Shown piece after piece: positions 6,131-14,459 of a DNA stretch of 16,481 nt. The stretch is from JAVBSN01 sp031556525. GTDB lineage: Bacteria; Bacillota; Clostridia; Lachnospirales; Lachnospiraceae. The stretch covers positions 1 to 16,481 of the forward strand of contig JAVBSS010000054.1 in assembly GCA_031556525.1 (NCBI GenBank), read 5' to 3'. Numbering within the stretch: the stretch's first letter is position 1; every line of letters begins with the position of its first letter. Made by a program: the position numbers and the translations under genes. The notes under the pieces were generated by a model. It was not told the origin of the DNA and searched no databases. It was given only the letters and a program-made list of their open reading frames with translations.

Positions 6131-7516
6131 TTACATATCCGGAACTGGTAATGGTCTAGTTTTATCATCAAATACTTTCTTTACATCAAAGAAATATGAT
6201 AGTCTATCACACTCAGGATCACTATAATCTTTGTACATCCTATATCCATCTAAGTTAATTCTTCCCTGTCTTAAATAATTATCTCCCTTTTGCACCCAAT
6301 ATGGTTTACTCGCATCAACATTGCAATAATATCTAAATCCAACACCATTCAAATACTGATATCTTTCGTTATCAGCAGCATAATTACCTGCACTTCCTAT
6401 ATCTTCTCCAAACGGGAAAATTAATATATCTGTCTCTCCTATAACTGTTTCAACTTCTGTTTCCCACTTGTCTGTATCTCTCTTAAATGTTTCAAAATCA
6501 ATTGTTCCCATATATTTGTGTCCCCAGCTATGGCTCGCCAATTCATATCCATCATCTCGTAACCCCTGAGCAACAACTTTAGCTTTTGATATTTCCTCAT
6601 CTAAATTCAAATTCAATTCAGGATGTTCTTCTATAAATCCTGGTGCAGTCCTATATCCAAAAACACCATCATAGCCTGTTACCGCCAAAACAGCTTTAGC
6701 TCCTCTGTACGAAAAGTCAGGATGTTCTTCTATGAATGCATTCAATATAGGTACTAAATCATATTCACCAACCGAAGTTGTTCCATCTTCATTATCCATC
6801 TCACAAGTTGGTTTCCCATTTTCATCTATAATTATTCTATTTGCAAAACCATCACCTGTCATATAATTATAATAACATACATCATCTTGAGATATTACAA
6901 TTGCTTTTTTTCCTTCCGGAAGCATAATTGACTGCTTTACAAATACCTCGTTTCCATTCTCATCCATATCATAATCAGCCATTTGATGAAGATTTACTAA
7001 TACAAAATCATTAGCATATAATTCATTTAATATCTTTCTGAATTCATCTGCTGTTGTCATAACTTGATTATAGCCTTTTGCTCTATAGCTATTTGCAAAC
7101 GCTTTCTCCGTATCAACAATTAGCGAGTGAAAAAACACATGCGACACTTCATTTATATCATATTCCTCACAATTTGCTTTACTTGTCTCGTATCTTGTGA
7201 TGGCATCAGTAAATTCTTGATATCCTTCATAACTTTCATTACTTTTTATTACTTCAATAGCCTTATCATAATCATAACCTAAAGCTACCTTATCTGCCTC
7301 TAACACCAATTCTTGTCTTTCTTTTTCCAAATCAAGCTCTAATTGATTACTTTGCTCTAATTGTTCTTTTTCCTGCTCAGCAACAAGTTTATTTCTATTA
7401 TTTATTACTAAATATAAACCCGATCCAATCAATCCTAATACTATTATAGTTAGACCACTTATTATTCTTATCTTAATCTGTTTCTCTCTTCTTTTTCGCT
7501 TTGTTCGACCGTCCAT
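6131..7516 (-). CDS. Membrane-anchored polysaccharide deacetylase family protein
   Basis: A 461-residue protein with a basic start (KRKRR), one membrane helix (about 18-37), a charged coiled-coil stalk (about 42-75) and a large outside domain. That domain follows the polysaccharide deacetylase (carbohydrate esterase 4) order. HVFFHSLI (126-133) stands for the usual YHsi start, TADEFRKILNELYANDFVLV for the pre-strand region, and ISQDDV (208-213) for TFDDG. SHSWGH (328-333) supplies H329 and H333, and IFPFGED the next motif. The metal set D212, H329 and H333 looks intact, so activity is plausible. Unusual points are Val for Gly after the Asp pair and about 115 residues between motifs 1 and 2, longer than usual. 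The substrate is unknown; peptidoglycan or another envelope glycan is likely. The ribosome site is weak (GGGGGA). Confidence 0.8.
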   Translation of the reverse strand: MDGRTKRKRREKQIKIRIISGLTIIVLGLIGSGLYLVINNRNKLVAEQEKEQLEQSNQLELDLEKERQELVLEADKVALGYDYDKAIEVIKSNESYEGYQEFTDAITRYETSKANCEEYDINEVSHVFFHSLIVDTEKAFANSYRAKGYNQVMTTADEFRKILNELYANDFVLVNLHQMADYDMDENGNEVFVKQSIMLPEGKKAIVISQDDVCYYNYMTGDGFANRIIIDENGKPTCEMDNEDGTTSVGEYDLVPILNAFIEEHPDFSYRGAKAVLAVTGYDGVFGYRTAPGFIEEHPELNLNLDEEISKAKVVAQGLRDDGYELASHSWGHKYMGTIDFETFKRDTDKWETEVETVIGETDILIFPFGEDIGSAGNYAADNERYQYLNGVGFRYYCNVDASKPYWVQKGDNYLRQGRINLDGYRMYKDYSDPECDRLSYFFDVKKVFDDKTRPLPVPDM

Positions 7517-7564
7517 CTATTTTAATTCCCCCGAAAATTTACTTTTGTTATTTGTATCATATCT

Positions 7565-7629
7565 AGAATAACATCAGATATATTTATTTACAACCAACTA
7601 ATTTATAACAATAATTAATTTTTTCTTAA
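7565..7629 (-). promoter_or_regulatory. Two candidate promoters of the deacetylase gene
   Basis: Minus strand, upper: TTAAGA (7624-7629), 16 bp, extended TGTTATAAA (-10 at 7602-7607). Lower: TTGTAA (7588-7593), 17 bp, TATTCT (7565-7570) with TGT before it. Each has a modest -35, and I cannot choose between them. Confidence 0.35.
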
Positions 7630-7649
7630 GCAATGTATTAAAGGACACG

Positions 7650-7687
7650 AAAAAGGCTTCCATGAAGTATTATTTCACGAAAGCCTT
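7650..7687 (-). terminator. Rho-independent terminator of the HD-GYP-like gene
   Basis: A 14-bp stem with two G-U pairs (7653-7666 with 7674-7687) and a 7-nt loop, ending in TTTTT on the minus strand. It begins 5 bp after the HD-GYP stop codon (7692). Confidence 0.8.
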
Positions 7688-7691
7688 ACTA

Positions 7692-8771
7692 TTATTTATT
7701 CATATATTCATCTAACCTAGATTGATCCACTTTTATTCTATTATCCATAGTCTTCATAATATCGGCTATATGAACACTCTTATATACACTAGCACTAGAT
7801 AAATCATATATACAATTCTTCTCAAAGCCCAACACTACTGGTCGTAACACATCTTCGTTATTAGCTCGAATTACCAAACCTTTTTCTCCGTTTGTTAATT
7901 CTACGCAAACACCTGGATATAGTACATCTAAACTATCTACCAAATAAGAAACTATCTCTTTATCAAGCTTATCATCTTCTAATAAATGTTTGATTGCTGC
8001 TAATTCCGACATAGGCTCTTGTTCTAATTTCATCGCTGTCATTGTGTCAAATTGATCTGCTATTAATACTATATTAGCTGCTTTGCTAACTTTATCCGTC
8101 ATTCCATTAAATTCAGCATTATATATTTGACTAACAATTTTTATCATACCCTGAGATAAATTAAAATCTTCTTTTAGCATGTTTATTCCATCTTCTTGAC
8201 ATTTCTTTACCTGTGGAATATCTTCTTCTAAATATGCACCATATTTAACTTTTAAATGGTTAGGCAAATTAACTTTTCCTATATCATGCAACATTGCTGC
8301 AGAAATAATATCACTCTGCTCAACCAAACTCATTCCTGCTCTATTTGCAATCAACGCTGTTAGTATACCCATATTAACAGCATGTTTATAAATATAGTCA
8401 TCTGCACTTCTTAAGTTTTGGGTGAAATTAATTCTTCCTGTTGCTCTTCCATATACTTTGATTATATTGTTAACCATACTACTCAGATTTCTAGGGCTCT
8501 TTCCATGCAATATAAAATTCATGTCATCCTTCACTCCAAATACTGCTATGGTCTGAAATCTCTCAAATTCTATATCACCCTTTGACATAGGCGGTACTGG
8601 TTCTGCTGGTTCTAATATATATAATCCTATCAAACCAAAATTCTTAACACTTTCTATGCCTTGAGATGTAAGCTTAGTATTACGCTCATATAATAAAACA
8701 CCATTTCTATTATATATTGGCTTAGCTAATCTCATTCCTTGTTTTAGTTTATCCGACGTTATAAATAACAT
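7692..8771 (-). CDS. HD-GYP-like protein with degenerate metal site
   Basis: A 359-residue protein. An N-terminal region (about 1-60, LKQGMRLAKPIYNRNGVLLY) matches the small beta domain often placed before HD-GYP phosphodiesterases. The core (about 120-290) keeps YKHA (H130), AAMLHDIGKVNLP (H162, D163) and IADQFDTMTA (237-246). The usual third and later ligands are gone: HHExxDGxGYP reads IYNAEFNGM (216-224), and the mid-domain His is absent (KKCQEDG). A C-terminal beta segment (about 288-325) is of the kind that follows such domains. HD-GYP enzymes degrade c-di-GMP; this copy may be inactive or act as a binding or scaffold protein. The start at ATG 8771 has GGAGGG 4 nt upstream, whereas GTG at 8801 lies before that site. 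It has its own promoter and terminator. Confidence 0.8.
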   Translation of the reverse strand: MLFITSDKLKQGMRLAKPIYNRNGVLLYERNTKLTSQGIESVKNFGLIGLYILEPAEPVPPMSKGDIEFERFQTIAVFGVKDDMNFILHGKSPRNLSSMVNNIIKVYGRATGRINFTQNLRSADDYIYKHAVNMGILTALIANRAGMSLVEQSDIISAAMLHDIGKVNLPNHLKVKYGAYLEEDIPQVKKCQEDGINMLKEDFNLSQGMIKIVSQIYNAEFNGMTDKVSKAANIVLIADQFDTMTAMKLEQEPMSELAAIKHLLEDDKLDKEIVSYLVDSLDVLYPGVCVELTNGEKGLVIRANNEDVLRPVVLGFEKNCIYDLSSASVYKSVHIADIMKTMDNRIKVDQSRLDEYMNK

Positions 8772-8775
8772 AGTA

Positions 8776-8781
8776 CCCTCC
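8776..8781 (-). promoter_or_regulatory. Ribosome binding site deciding the HD-GYP start
   Basis: Minus-strand GGAGGG, 4 nt before ATG 8771. It lies inside the longer frame that starts with GTG at 8801, so it argues for the shorter product. Confidence 0.65.
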
Positions 8782-8819
8782 ACTTCAAACCATATTTCCA
8801 CAATTTATTATATTTATTA

Positions 8820-8848
8820 ATTTTAACATTTTACAAAAATATTTTCAA
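8820..8848 (-). promoter_or_regulatory. Sigma-A promoter of the HD-GYP-like gene
   Basis: Minus strand: TTGAAA (8843-8848), 17-bp spacer, TAAAAT (8820-8825) preceded by TGT, an extended -10. Both boxes match 5 of 6. It sits in the 82-bp gap after the permease gene, so the HD-GYP gene can be expressed apart from the exporter. Confidence 0.65.
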
Positions 8849-8853
8849 CAGTA

Positions 8854-10518
8854 TTAATCTAGTAATTTTTTTATATTTCGTTTTCCATTAACTGTACATA
8901 TTCTATACATTACACTAGCCGCACATCCCAGCACAACGAAAAATATTATATATATTTCCAAGCTTCTCAAGACATCAATAAAATACATTATTACACCAAG
9001 TATACCAAATACTAATCCAAGTAACATTGCAAAAGACATATTGAAGAATACATTTAAGTTACCCCTCAAAGCATTCAACTCGTCATCCCATATTAATTTT
9101 GGATGTATTGTATCCAACAATATACCCAAGTAAGTAATTAGTATTACTCCAAACAAACTTATAACCATAAAGTATATAACAACAATAAAATTTATTTTTA
9201 TAAAATAGGATACTATCAAAATATTTAAAACCATACTTCCATAACTAAACAATATACTTATTATAGCCTTTACGTTTATTTGTATCTTATAGTCGATGGG
9301 TATGTATTTTACAAATTCAAAATGAGCTCCTTCTCTAGTAAATGCACTTGACCCTAAGCTATTAGCCGCTGTAACCAACACCGAAACCAATACCACTCCA
9401 ATCAACAAAATCAAATCCGAAACTTCTCTTCCTTCATGGTACAATTTTATAAAATTATTTAGTGTATCACTATTTCTTTGCAAAATAAGTATTACTGCTA
9501 TTGCAATAGGCCAGAGCAAATTAACAATTATACAATTCATAAAATAAGCATTTGTTCTACACAAAATAGTGATCTCTTTTCTAAAATATGACCACCCTAT
9601 TTTCCTAACCTTAACTTTATGCTCTAAGTCTACCTTGTTATCTCTGCTTTTACTTGATGATGTTGATTTTAGTTTGTATAATCCTGGCAAATATAAATAC
9701 TTAGCTGCTACTAAAAATGCTATTATCGCAACTAAATTAATAACTATGTAACCAATCAAATATAAAATGTTATTATCAGATATCGATAGAACCAAGATCT
9801 TACCATGAATAAATAATACATTCATTATGCTTATAAATAAATTGTTATCGTTCACAAGATTCTCTACATAGCTATCTACACTAATGCCACCCATACCTAC
9901 GAATGACCAAGCTATACTCGCCATCAAAAGTATGATTACTAGGCCAACTATCCTATTAAGCGCCTTTCTATCCTTAATTCCTCTTGTTAGATACATAATA
10001 AGTAATCCCACCATTCCACAATATACTAATGGAATTATTGGCAGTGTTATTATTCCTATTATTGAAGCTAATACTTTAACTATACCAAATCCTGTCGCAA
10101 TTAAATATCCAAGTAATGCACTAAAAATTATCATAAATTCCATTACACTTTCAGCTATATAGGCTGTAAAAAATTTGGCACCTATAATCTCCTCTATCTT
10201 AAGTGGTAATGGCAATAAATAGTCTATATCTGGTGAAAAGTAAAATGTACCTATCATTACATTTATACCTAACACTAACGAACAAGCTGACATAAGGTGA
10301 AGTATAAATAGTATTCCTTGATTCCCTCCACTAGATTCTAATAGTGCCGTTGTCATTATGTATGATATAAAACCTACTAACACACAGCATGGTATCATTA
10401 TTAAAAACACAGCTATGCCACCAAATACCGTATATAATTTGTTATCCCTAGCTTCCTTAGGCATTACCATCTCTTGATTCTTTAATAGCATCTTGTATAA
10501 CAATACGAAATTCTTCAT
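8854..10518 (-). CDS. ABC-2 type exporter permease
   Basis: A 554-residue, strongly hydrophobic protein with many membrane segments; I count roughly a dozen. They fall in two blocks joined by a polar stretch near the middle (SSSKSRDNKVDLEHKVKVRK). This fits large ABC-2 permeases of the B. subtilis YthQ kind. An early motif, SPDIDYLLPLPLKIEEIIGAK, is typical of these permeases (substrate-side loop with PLP). It pairs with the ATPase encoded immediately upstream: the ATPase stop TAG (10520-10522) is 1 nt from this ATG. I chose ATG 10518 because AAGGGTGAG lies just before it; a start at 10539 would overlap the ATPase gene by 20 bp and has no good ribosome site. The substrate is unknown. No clear terminator follows, so some read-through into the HD-GYP gene is possible. 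Confidence 0.85.
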   Translation of the reverse strand: MKNFVLLYKMLLKNQEMVMPKEARDNKLYTVFGGIAVFLIMIPCCVLVGFISYIMTTALLESSGGNQGILFILHLMSACSLVLGINVMIGTFYFSPDIDYLLPLPLKIEEIIGAKFFTAYIAESVMEFMIIFSALLGYLIATGFGIVKVLASIIGIITLPIIPLVYCGMVGLLIMYLTRGIKDRKALNRIVGLVIILLMASIAWSFVGMGGISVDSYVENLVNDNNLFISIMNVLFIHGKILVLSISDNNILYLIGYIVINLVAIIAFLVAAKYLYLPGLYKLKSTSSSKSRDNKVDLEHKVKVRKIGWSYFRKEITILCRTNAYFMNCIIVNLLWPIAIAVILILQRNSDTLNNFIKLYHEGREVSDLILLIGVVLVSVLVTAANSLGSSAFTREGAHFEFVKYIPIDYKIQINVKAIISILFSYGSMVLNILIVSYFIKINFIVVIYFMVISLFGVILITYLGILLDTIHPKLIWDDELNALRGNLNVFFNMSFAMLLGLVFGILGVIMYFIDVLRSLEIYIIFFVVLGCAASVMYRICTVNGKRNIKKLLD

Positions 10519-10519
10519 G

Positions 10520-11257
10520 CTACTCACCCTTGCTTTCATTAATATCCAAGAATATATCTTCCAATGTTTTATCTGGATATACCAATGTTAATTCTTCTAT
10601 TGTTCCGCAAAATACTAACTTTCCTTTTCTTATTATTACTATCCTATCACATAATTTTTCAACTACTTCTAAAACATGAGTAGAGAAAAATACGCACTTA
10701 CCGCTATCTGCGTGTTCCCTCATCATTTTCTTTAATTCAAATGCCGCTTTAGGGTCTAATCCTGTCATCGGCTCATCAAGTATCCATACTGGTGGATTGT
10801 GAACTAGAGCTGCTATTACCATCATTTTTTGACGCATACCATGAGAATAGTCACTCATTGGTGTATCAATAACGTCAGCTACTTCAAACCTATTTGCCAA
10901 TTCTTCTATTCTACTTACTCTATCTTCCTTACTTATATCATATATATCTGCTAAGAAATTAATATATTCAAGCCCCGTTAGGTATAAAAACATATCCGGA
11001 TTATCCGCAATGTATCCTATTGACTTCTTCGCATTTATTGGATCTTTCTCTATATCAAATTCATTAACTAATATATTCCCCGATGTAGGATTGAGAATCC
11101 CCGTCATCATCTTTATAGTGGTAGTTTTTCCTGCTCCGTTCTGTCCTACAAATCCTACTATTTCTCCTTTTTTCACTTCAAATTCCAAATTATCAACTGC
11201 TGTAAAATTCTCACCAAACATCTTATTCACTGAATTAATCTTTATCATAGGTTTCAT
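10520..11257 (-). CDS. ABC transporter ATP-binding protein (exporter type)
   Basis: A 245-residue ABC ATPase with all key motifs: Walker A GQNGAGKTT (38-46), Q-loop region YIADNPDMFLYLTGLE (82-97), signature YSHGM (137-141, a variant of LSGGQ), Walker B VWILDEP (157-163), D-loop GLDP and H-loop H194. Length and the Q-loop region fit the single-domain ATPases of ABC-2 exporters such as YthP or EcsA. It should energise the permease encoded 1 nt downstream. The start is uncertain: ATG 11257 lies 3 nt after GAGG, ATG 11248 lies 12 nt after it, and GTG 11269 precedes the site. An extended -10 promoter lies at 11286-11294. Confidence 0.93.
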   Translation of the reverse strand: MKPMIKINSVNKMFGENFTAVDNLEFEVKKGEIVGFVGQNGAGKTTTIKMMTGILNPTSGNILVNEFDIEKDPINAKKSIGYIADNPDMFLYLTGLEYINFLADIYDISKEDRVSRIEELANRFEVADVIDTPMSDYSHGMRQKMMVIAALVHNPPVWILDEPMTGLDPKAAFELKKMMREHADSGKCVFFSTHVLEVVEKLCDRIVIIRKGKLVFCGTIEELTLVYPDKTLEDIFLDINESKGE

Positions 11258-11285
11258 GCACCTCTTCACGTAATATTTTGTTAAT

Positions 11286-11294
11286 ATTTTATCA
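11286..11294 (-). promoter_or_regulatory. Candidate extended -10 promoter of the ABC exporter operon
   Basis: Minus-strand TGATAAAAT: TAAAAT at 11286-11291 with TG one base upstream. The -35 at 17 bp (TAGTTT) is poor. It is 29 bp before ATG 11257. Confidence 0.4.
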
Positions 11295-11325
11295 CAGTTT
11301 ATGCTTTTAAACTATCCTTAAATTC

Positions 11326-11368
11326 AAAAAAACCTACGTAAGAATCTCTCAATTCTCACATAGGTTTT
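11326..11368 (-). terminator. Rho-independent terminator of the ung operon
   Basis: A 17-bp stem with two G-U pairs (11329-11345 with 11352-11368), a 6-nt loop and seven T residues on the minus strand (plus A11326-11332). It lies 12 bp past the stop codon of the acidic membrane protein. Confidence 0.88.
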
Positions 11369-11380
11369 CTGTTTTAAATA

Positions 11381-13099
11381 CTATTCATCCCAATCGTAAT
11401 CATAATCGTTATAATTATCGCCCAAGAGTATTTTATACATCATATCATAAAACTCATCTTCACTCATTGACAATAAATCAACTTGATCACCTACTGGCTT
11501 CTCTATACTATTATTGTATTCTACAATTTCAAAAGTAATAGTTGTATCCATTTCTTCAAGATCATATCCATCATTGTACTCGATATCATCTAATGCGAGG
11601 TATAGGCGCTTTCCTTTTTCAGATTCATACTTACCAGACACTACATATTCTTCATCATCTACTAAAACCTTGAATTTTATTTTTCCATTAGACGTATCTA
11701 TAGAACTCTCAAGAGCTATCTCGTATTCGTCATAATCATCTTCCACACTAATCTCAATAACTGATACATGGTTACTTCCTTCACTGTTGTCTGTAACAGT
11801 AAATTCACATCTCACTTCGTCATATCCATCTACATAGAAGTATCCTGTAAAGTTAGAATATAAATATTCGCCACCATTAAATGTTATCTCAAATTCAACA
11901 TCGTCATAATCTATAGTACCCTCATAGGCTAAATATATTATTCTTCCCTTCTGATCAAGAGCTGTCTTAAATGATACATCATCTATGCTATACATTATAT
12001 CATCAACAAAATAATCATATTCTGAATCTAAGTCATAATTCATAGCAAGCGCTAATGTCTCTAATGATTCTGGTTCATGCTCATACATTATAGCTATTAC
12101 TTTAGTTATATACTCATCTATATCATCATCTAAAACAGTTACCTCATACACCATAGAATTCTCTGTTTTTCCATCTATCTCAAAATCTTGTTTTCCTACT
12201 GATGTAACTTTTACTCTTTTGTACAAATCACTCCATGCCTTAGCAAGTTCTCTATTATATTTTGTATTACTATCACTGATTGCTAACGGATTTATAGCAC
12301 TATCCATACTAGTTACTACTTCATCACACAAAAGTCTTAATTCATCATTATCTACATCTGCAAACAATAAATCGTATATACCAGATTTTTTAATTTGTCC
12401 GTATAAATCATCTCGATAATCTATATATAAAACCTCATCCATACCTGAATAAGTACCCATTATATAATCGTTATCTCCATAAAATTCAATACTATTCAAA
12501 TCATAATCAACATTAATTAATATATTATTATCATCAACATTTCTATAATAATCCACGCTTAAGTCAAATGTATCTTCAACAGAAATTGAAGTCTTAGTGT
12601 TACCTGATGCTGATAATGCTGTTAGATCTGCTAATCCTAATTCATTACTTATAGGATTCTTGCTCAATTCTTCTATTGATTTCTCAAATCCTTTCGATAT
12701 CTTATTCTTAGGGTTAGAGTTGATTGCAATTATTACAACTATTGCTATAAGTACTATGAATAATGCTAATACCCCAAATATAATTCCTAATACAAGTCCC
12801 AACTTACTCTTCTTAGGCTCTATTCTTTGTTGAACTGGTGCTGTGTATGGCATAGGCGCTGGTTCAACTGGTTGCTGCATCTGTGGTGCTGTGTTTGCCA
12901 CTGGTTGTGGTTCTACCGATTGTTCCATCTGTGGTGCCGTGTTTGTCACTGGTTGTGGTTCTACTGTTGGCTCCGTAGCTTGTTCTACCGATTGTTCAAC
13001 TGGTGTCTCAATCGATTGTTCTACAGGTTGCGATTCTTGATTTTCATTAACCAAAGTATCTTCATTCTGCCCTTCTAATACATTATTTTCTTCATTCAT
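11381..13099 (-). CDS. Acidic single-pass membrane protein with Pro/Gln repeats, unknown
   Basis: I do not recognise the family. The 572-residue product starts with a Glu/Gln/Pro-rich region (1-95) containing a tandem repeat of about 16 residues (46-61, 62-77, 78-92; VEPQPVxNTAPQM core). A KKSK stretch and one membrane helix (about 100-126) follow, then an outside domain of about 445 residues very rich in Asp, Glu and Tyr, with alternating beta-type stretches such as DLSVDYYRNVDDNNILINVDY. The tail ends DYDYDWDE. There is no signal peptide; the helix acts as an anchor, leaving the repeat region in the cytoplasm. Such acidic ectodomains may bind metal ions or stay soluble at a charged wall, but no role can be assigned. 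GAGGAGAAGAG lies close upstream of ATG 13099. It is the last gene of the ung operon, 37 bp after the phosphatase gene. Confidence 0.75.
   Translation of the reverse strand: MNEENNVLEGQNEDTLVNENQESQPVEQSIETPVEQSVEQATEPTVEPQPVTNTAPQMEQSVEPQPVANTAPQMQQPVEPAPMPYTAPVQQRIEPKKSKLGLVLGIIFGVLALFIVLIAIVVIIAINSNPKNKISKGFEKSIEELSKNPISNELGLADLTALSASGNTKTSISVEDTFDLSVDYYRNVDDNNILINVDYDLNSIEFYGDNDYIMGTYSGMDEVLYIDYRDDLYGQIKKSGIYDLLFADVDNDELRLLCDEVVTSMDSAINPLAISDSNTKYNRELAKAWSDLYKRVKVTSVGKQDFEIDGKTENSMVYEVTVLDDDIDEYITKVIAIMYEHEPESLETLALAMNYDLDSEYDYFVDDIMYSIDDVSFKTALDQKGRIIYLAYEGTIDYDDVEFEITFNGGEYLYSNFTGYFYVDGYDEVRCEFTVTDNSEGSNHVSVIEISVEDDYDEYEIALESSIDTSNGKIKFKVLVDDEEYVVSGKYESEKGKRLYLALDDIEYNDGYDLEEMDTTITFEIVEYNNSIEKPVGDQVDLLSMSEDEFYDMMYKILLGDNYNDYDYDWDE
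12824..12964 (-). repeat. Tandem 48-bp coding repeat, three units
   Basis: Units at 12917-12964, 12869-12916 and a diverged 45-bp unit at 12824-12868 encode the VEPQPV-TNTAPQM type repeat of the acidic membrane protein. The first two are nearly identical in protein (three or four changes); the third is more diverged (VEPAPMPYTAPVQQR). Shorter PVEQS repeats lie upstream in the same gene. Confidence 0.8.
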
Positions 13100-13136
13100 A
13101 TTCTCTTCTCCTCATAAATGTTTATAAATATATAAG

Positions 13137-13745
13137 TTAATATAATATTTTAGTCTCCTCTAAGACATTATATTTTCCTTCTTTGTAATCAACTACTATT
13201 ATATTGCAATTTTGTTGTAATCCACCTGACCAAAACTCTTCTATTCCATGTTTTTTAACATATGTCATTATCGCTTTATTCATTGCCCCATGTGCAACTA
13301 TCATAATTCTCTCATTCTCATCTGCCATAGGTTCAATAACATTCACCATAAAATCTTCAGCACGCAAACATAAATCCTCTAAAGTTTCCCCTTCATCTGG
13401 AGCTCCATACAATTCGGGATTTTTGAAAAAATGATGAAAGCTATTACTAGTATCCTTTAAAAGTTCACTAAAATTTTCACCTTCGAAAATGCCAAAGCTC
13501 AACTCTTTTATCCTCTCATCCCTTATTATAGGAATATTTCTATGTCCTCTTATAAGGCACGCCGTTTCATACGCTCTAATCAGTGGACTCGAATATATGC
13601 CATCAAACTCTACATTTTCTAATGCTTCCCCTGTCTTACCTGCGAGTTCTCTACCATAACTATTTAACTCTATATCTGCACTTCCTTGTAAACGTTTTTG
13701 CTCATTCCAATACGTCTCACCATGTCTAACTATGTATAATTCCAT
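13137..13745 (-). CDS. Histidine phosphatase family protein (GpmB-like)
   Basis: A 202-residue phosphoglycerate-mutase-like phosphatase. It starts MELYIVRHGETYWNEQKRLQG with the RHGE motif (R7, catalytic H8). It continues with YSSPLIRAYETA (R57), an acidic ELSFGIFEG segment (81-89) and IVAHGAM (149-155, H152). All four usual active-site groups are present. The family includes broad phosphatases and cobalamin-pathway CobC; nothing nearby points to cobalamin, so a general metabolite phosphatase is more likely, substrate unknown. AAGAGGTAG precedes ATG 13745. The gene follows ung by 13 bp in one operon. Confidence 0.9.
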   Translation of the reverse strand: MELYIVRHGETYWNEQKRLQGSADIELNSYGRELAGKTGEALENVEFDGIYSSPLIRAYETACLIRGHRNIPIIRDERIKELSFGIFEGENFSELLKDTSNSFHHFFKNPELYGAPDEGETLEDLCLRAEDFMVNVIEPMADENERIMIVAHGAMNKAIMTYVKKHGIEEFWSGGLQQNCNIIVVDYKEGKYNVLEETKILY

Positions 13746-13758
13746 TACTACTACCTCT

Positions 13759-14430
13759 TTAATCTATTTGCCAGTCAATTGGCTCTATTCCATTTGTCTC
13801 AAGAAACTCATTAGTCTTTGAAAATGGCTTACTACCAAAGAAACCTCTATATGATGATAACGGACTCGGATGTGGGGCTTTTAATATTAGATGCTTCGGA
13901 TTATTAAGCATAGTTGCTTTCTTTCCTGCTGGTGCTCCCCATAATATATATACTATTGGTCTATCTTGTTCATTCAATATTTTAATTGCTGCATCAGTAA
14001 ATTCTTCCCAACCAATCCCCCTATGAGAATTAGCTTCATGGGCTCTTACTGTTAATACTGTATTAAGCATAAGAACCCCTTGATTCGCCCATTTTGTCAA
14101 ATAACCATGATTAGGAATTGTGCATCCTAAGTCATCTTGTAATTCCTTATATATATTTACTAATGATGGTGGTATATCAACATCTGGTTTTACACTAAAA
14201 CAAAGCCCATGGGCTTGTCCAACATTATGATAAGGATCTTGTCCTAATATAACACATTTAACATCGCTAAGTGGTGTTAGATGAAATGCATTAAATATAT
14301 CCTCTGCTGGTGGAAATATTGTTTTATCACTGTTATATTCTTCTAATACTTTCTTATATAGTTCTTTGTAATACGTCTTCTTATACTCTTCTTGTAAATA
14401 AACATTCCAATCATTATTTATCTGTGCCAT
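13759..14430 (-). CDS. ung: Uracil-DNA glycosylase
   Basis: A 223-residue family 1 uracil-DNA glycosylase, which removes uracil from DNA to start base-excision repair. Diagnostic motifs are present: GQDPYH (63-68, catalytic D65), GLCFSV (75-80), LNTVLTV (122-128, uracil-binding N123), WGAPAGKK and the HPSPLS loop (187-192, H187). Length is normal. GGAGG lies 4 nt before ATG 14430. It is the second gene of the operon started by the EF-Tu domain 2-like gene (29-bp gap). Confidence 0.97.
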   Translation of the reverse strand: MAQINNDWNVYLQEEYKKTYYKELYKKVLEEYNSDKTIFPPAEDIFNAFHLTPLSDVKCVILGQDPYHNVGQAHGLCFSVKPDVDIPPSLVNIYKELQDDLGCTIPNHGYLTKWANQGVLMLNTVLTVRAHEANSHRGIGWEEFTDAAIKILNEQDRPIVYILWGAPAGKKATMLNNPKHLILKAPHPSPLSSYRGFFGSKPFSKTNEFLETNGIEPIDWQID

Positions 14431-14459
14431 ACTGCCTCCATTATGTTTAAATTCACCTA

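Noticed and set aside
9569..10162. Plus-strand frames (9569-9751, 9884-10162) opposite the ABC permease
   Set aside because: Shadows of a long hydrophobic gene with good coding character on the minus strand; no start signals.
12824..12964. Repeated units that could suggest a CRISPR array
   Set aside because: Units are contiguous, about 48 bp, in frame, and encode a protein repeat; there are no spacers and no cas genes.
12827..13078. Plus-strand open frames rich in Cys, Trp and Gly opposite the repeat tract (12827-13078 and 12843-13040)
   Set aside because: They are antisense shadows of the Pro/Gln/Glu repeat of the acidic membrane protein; no ribosome site, and their repeats mirror the real gene's codons.
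14165..14347. Possible extra transcription signals inside ung
   Set aside because: AT-rich -10-like words occur by chance throughout this DNA; none had a matching -35 at proper spacing next to a start codon.
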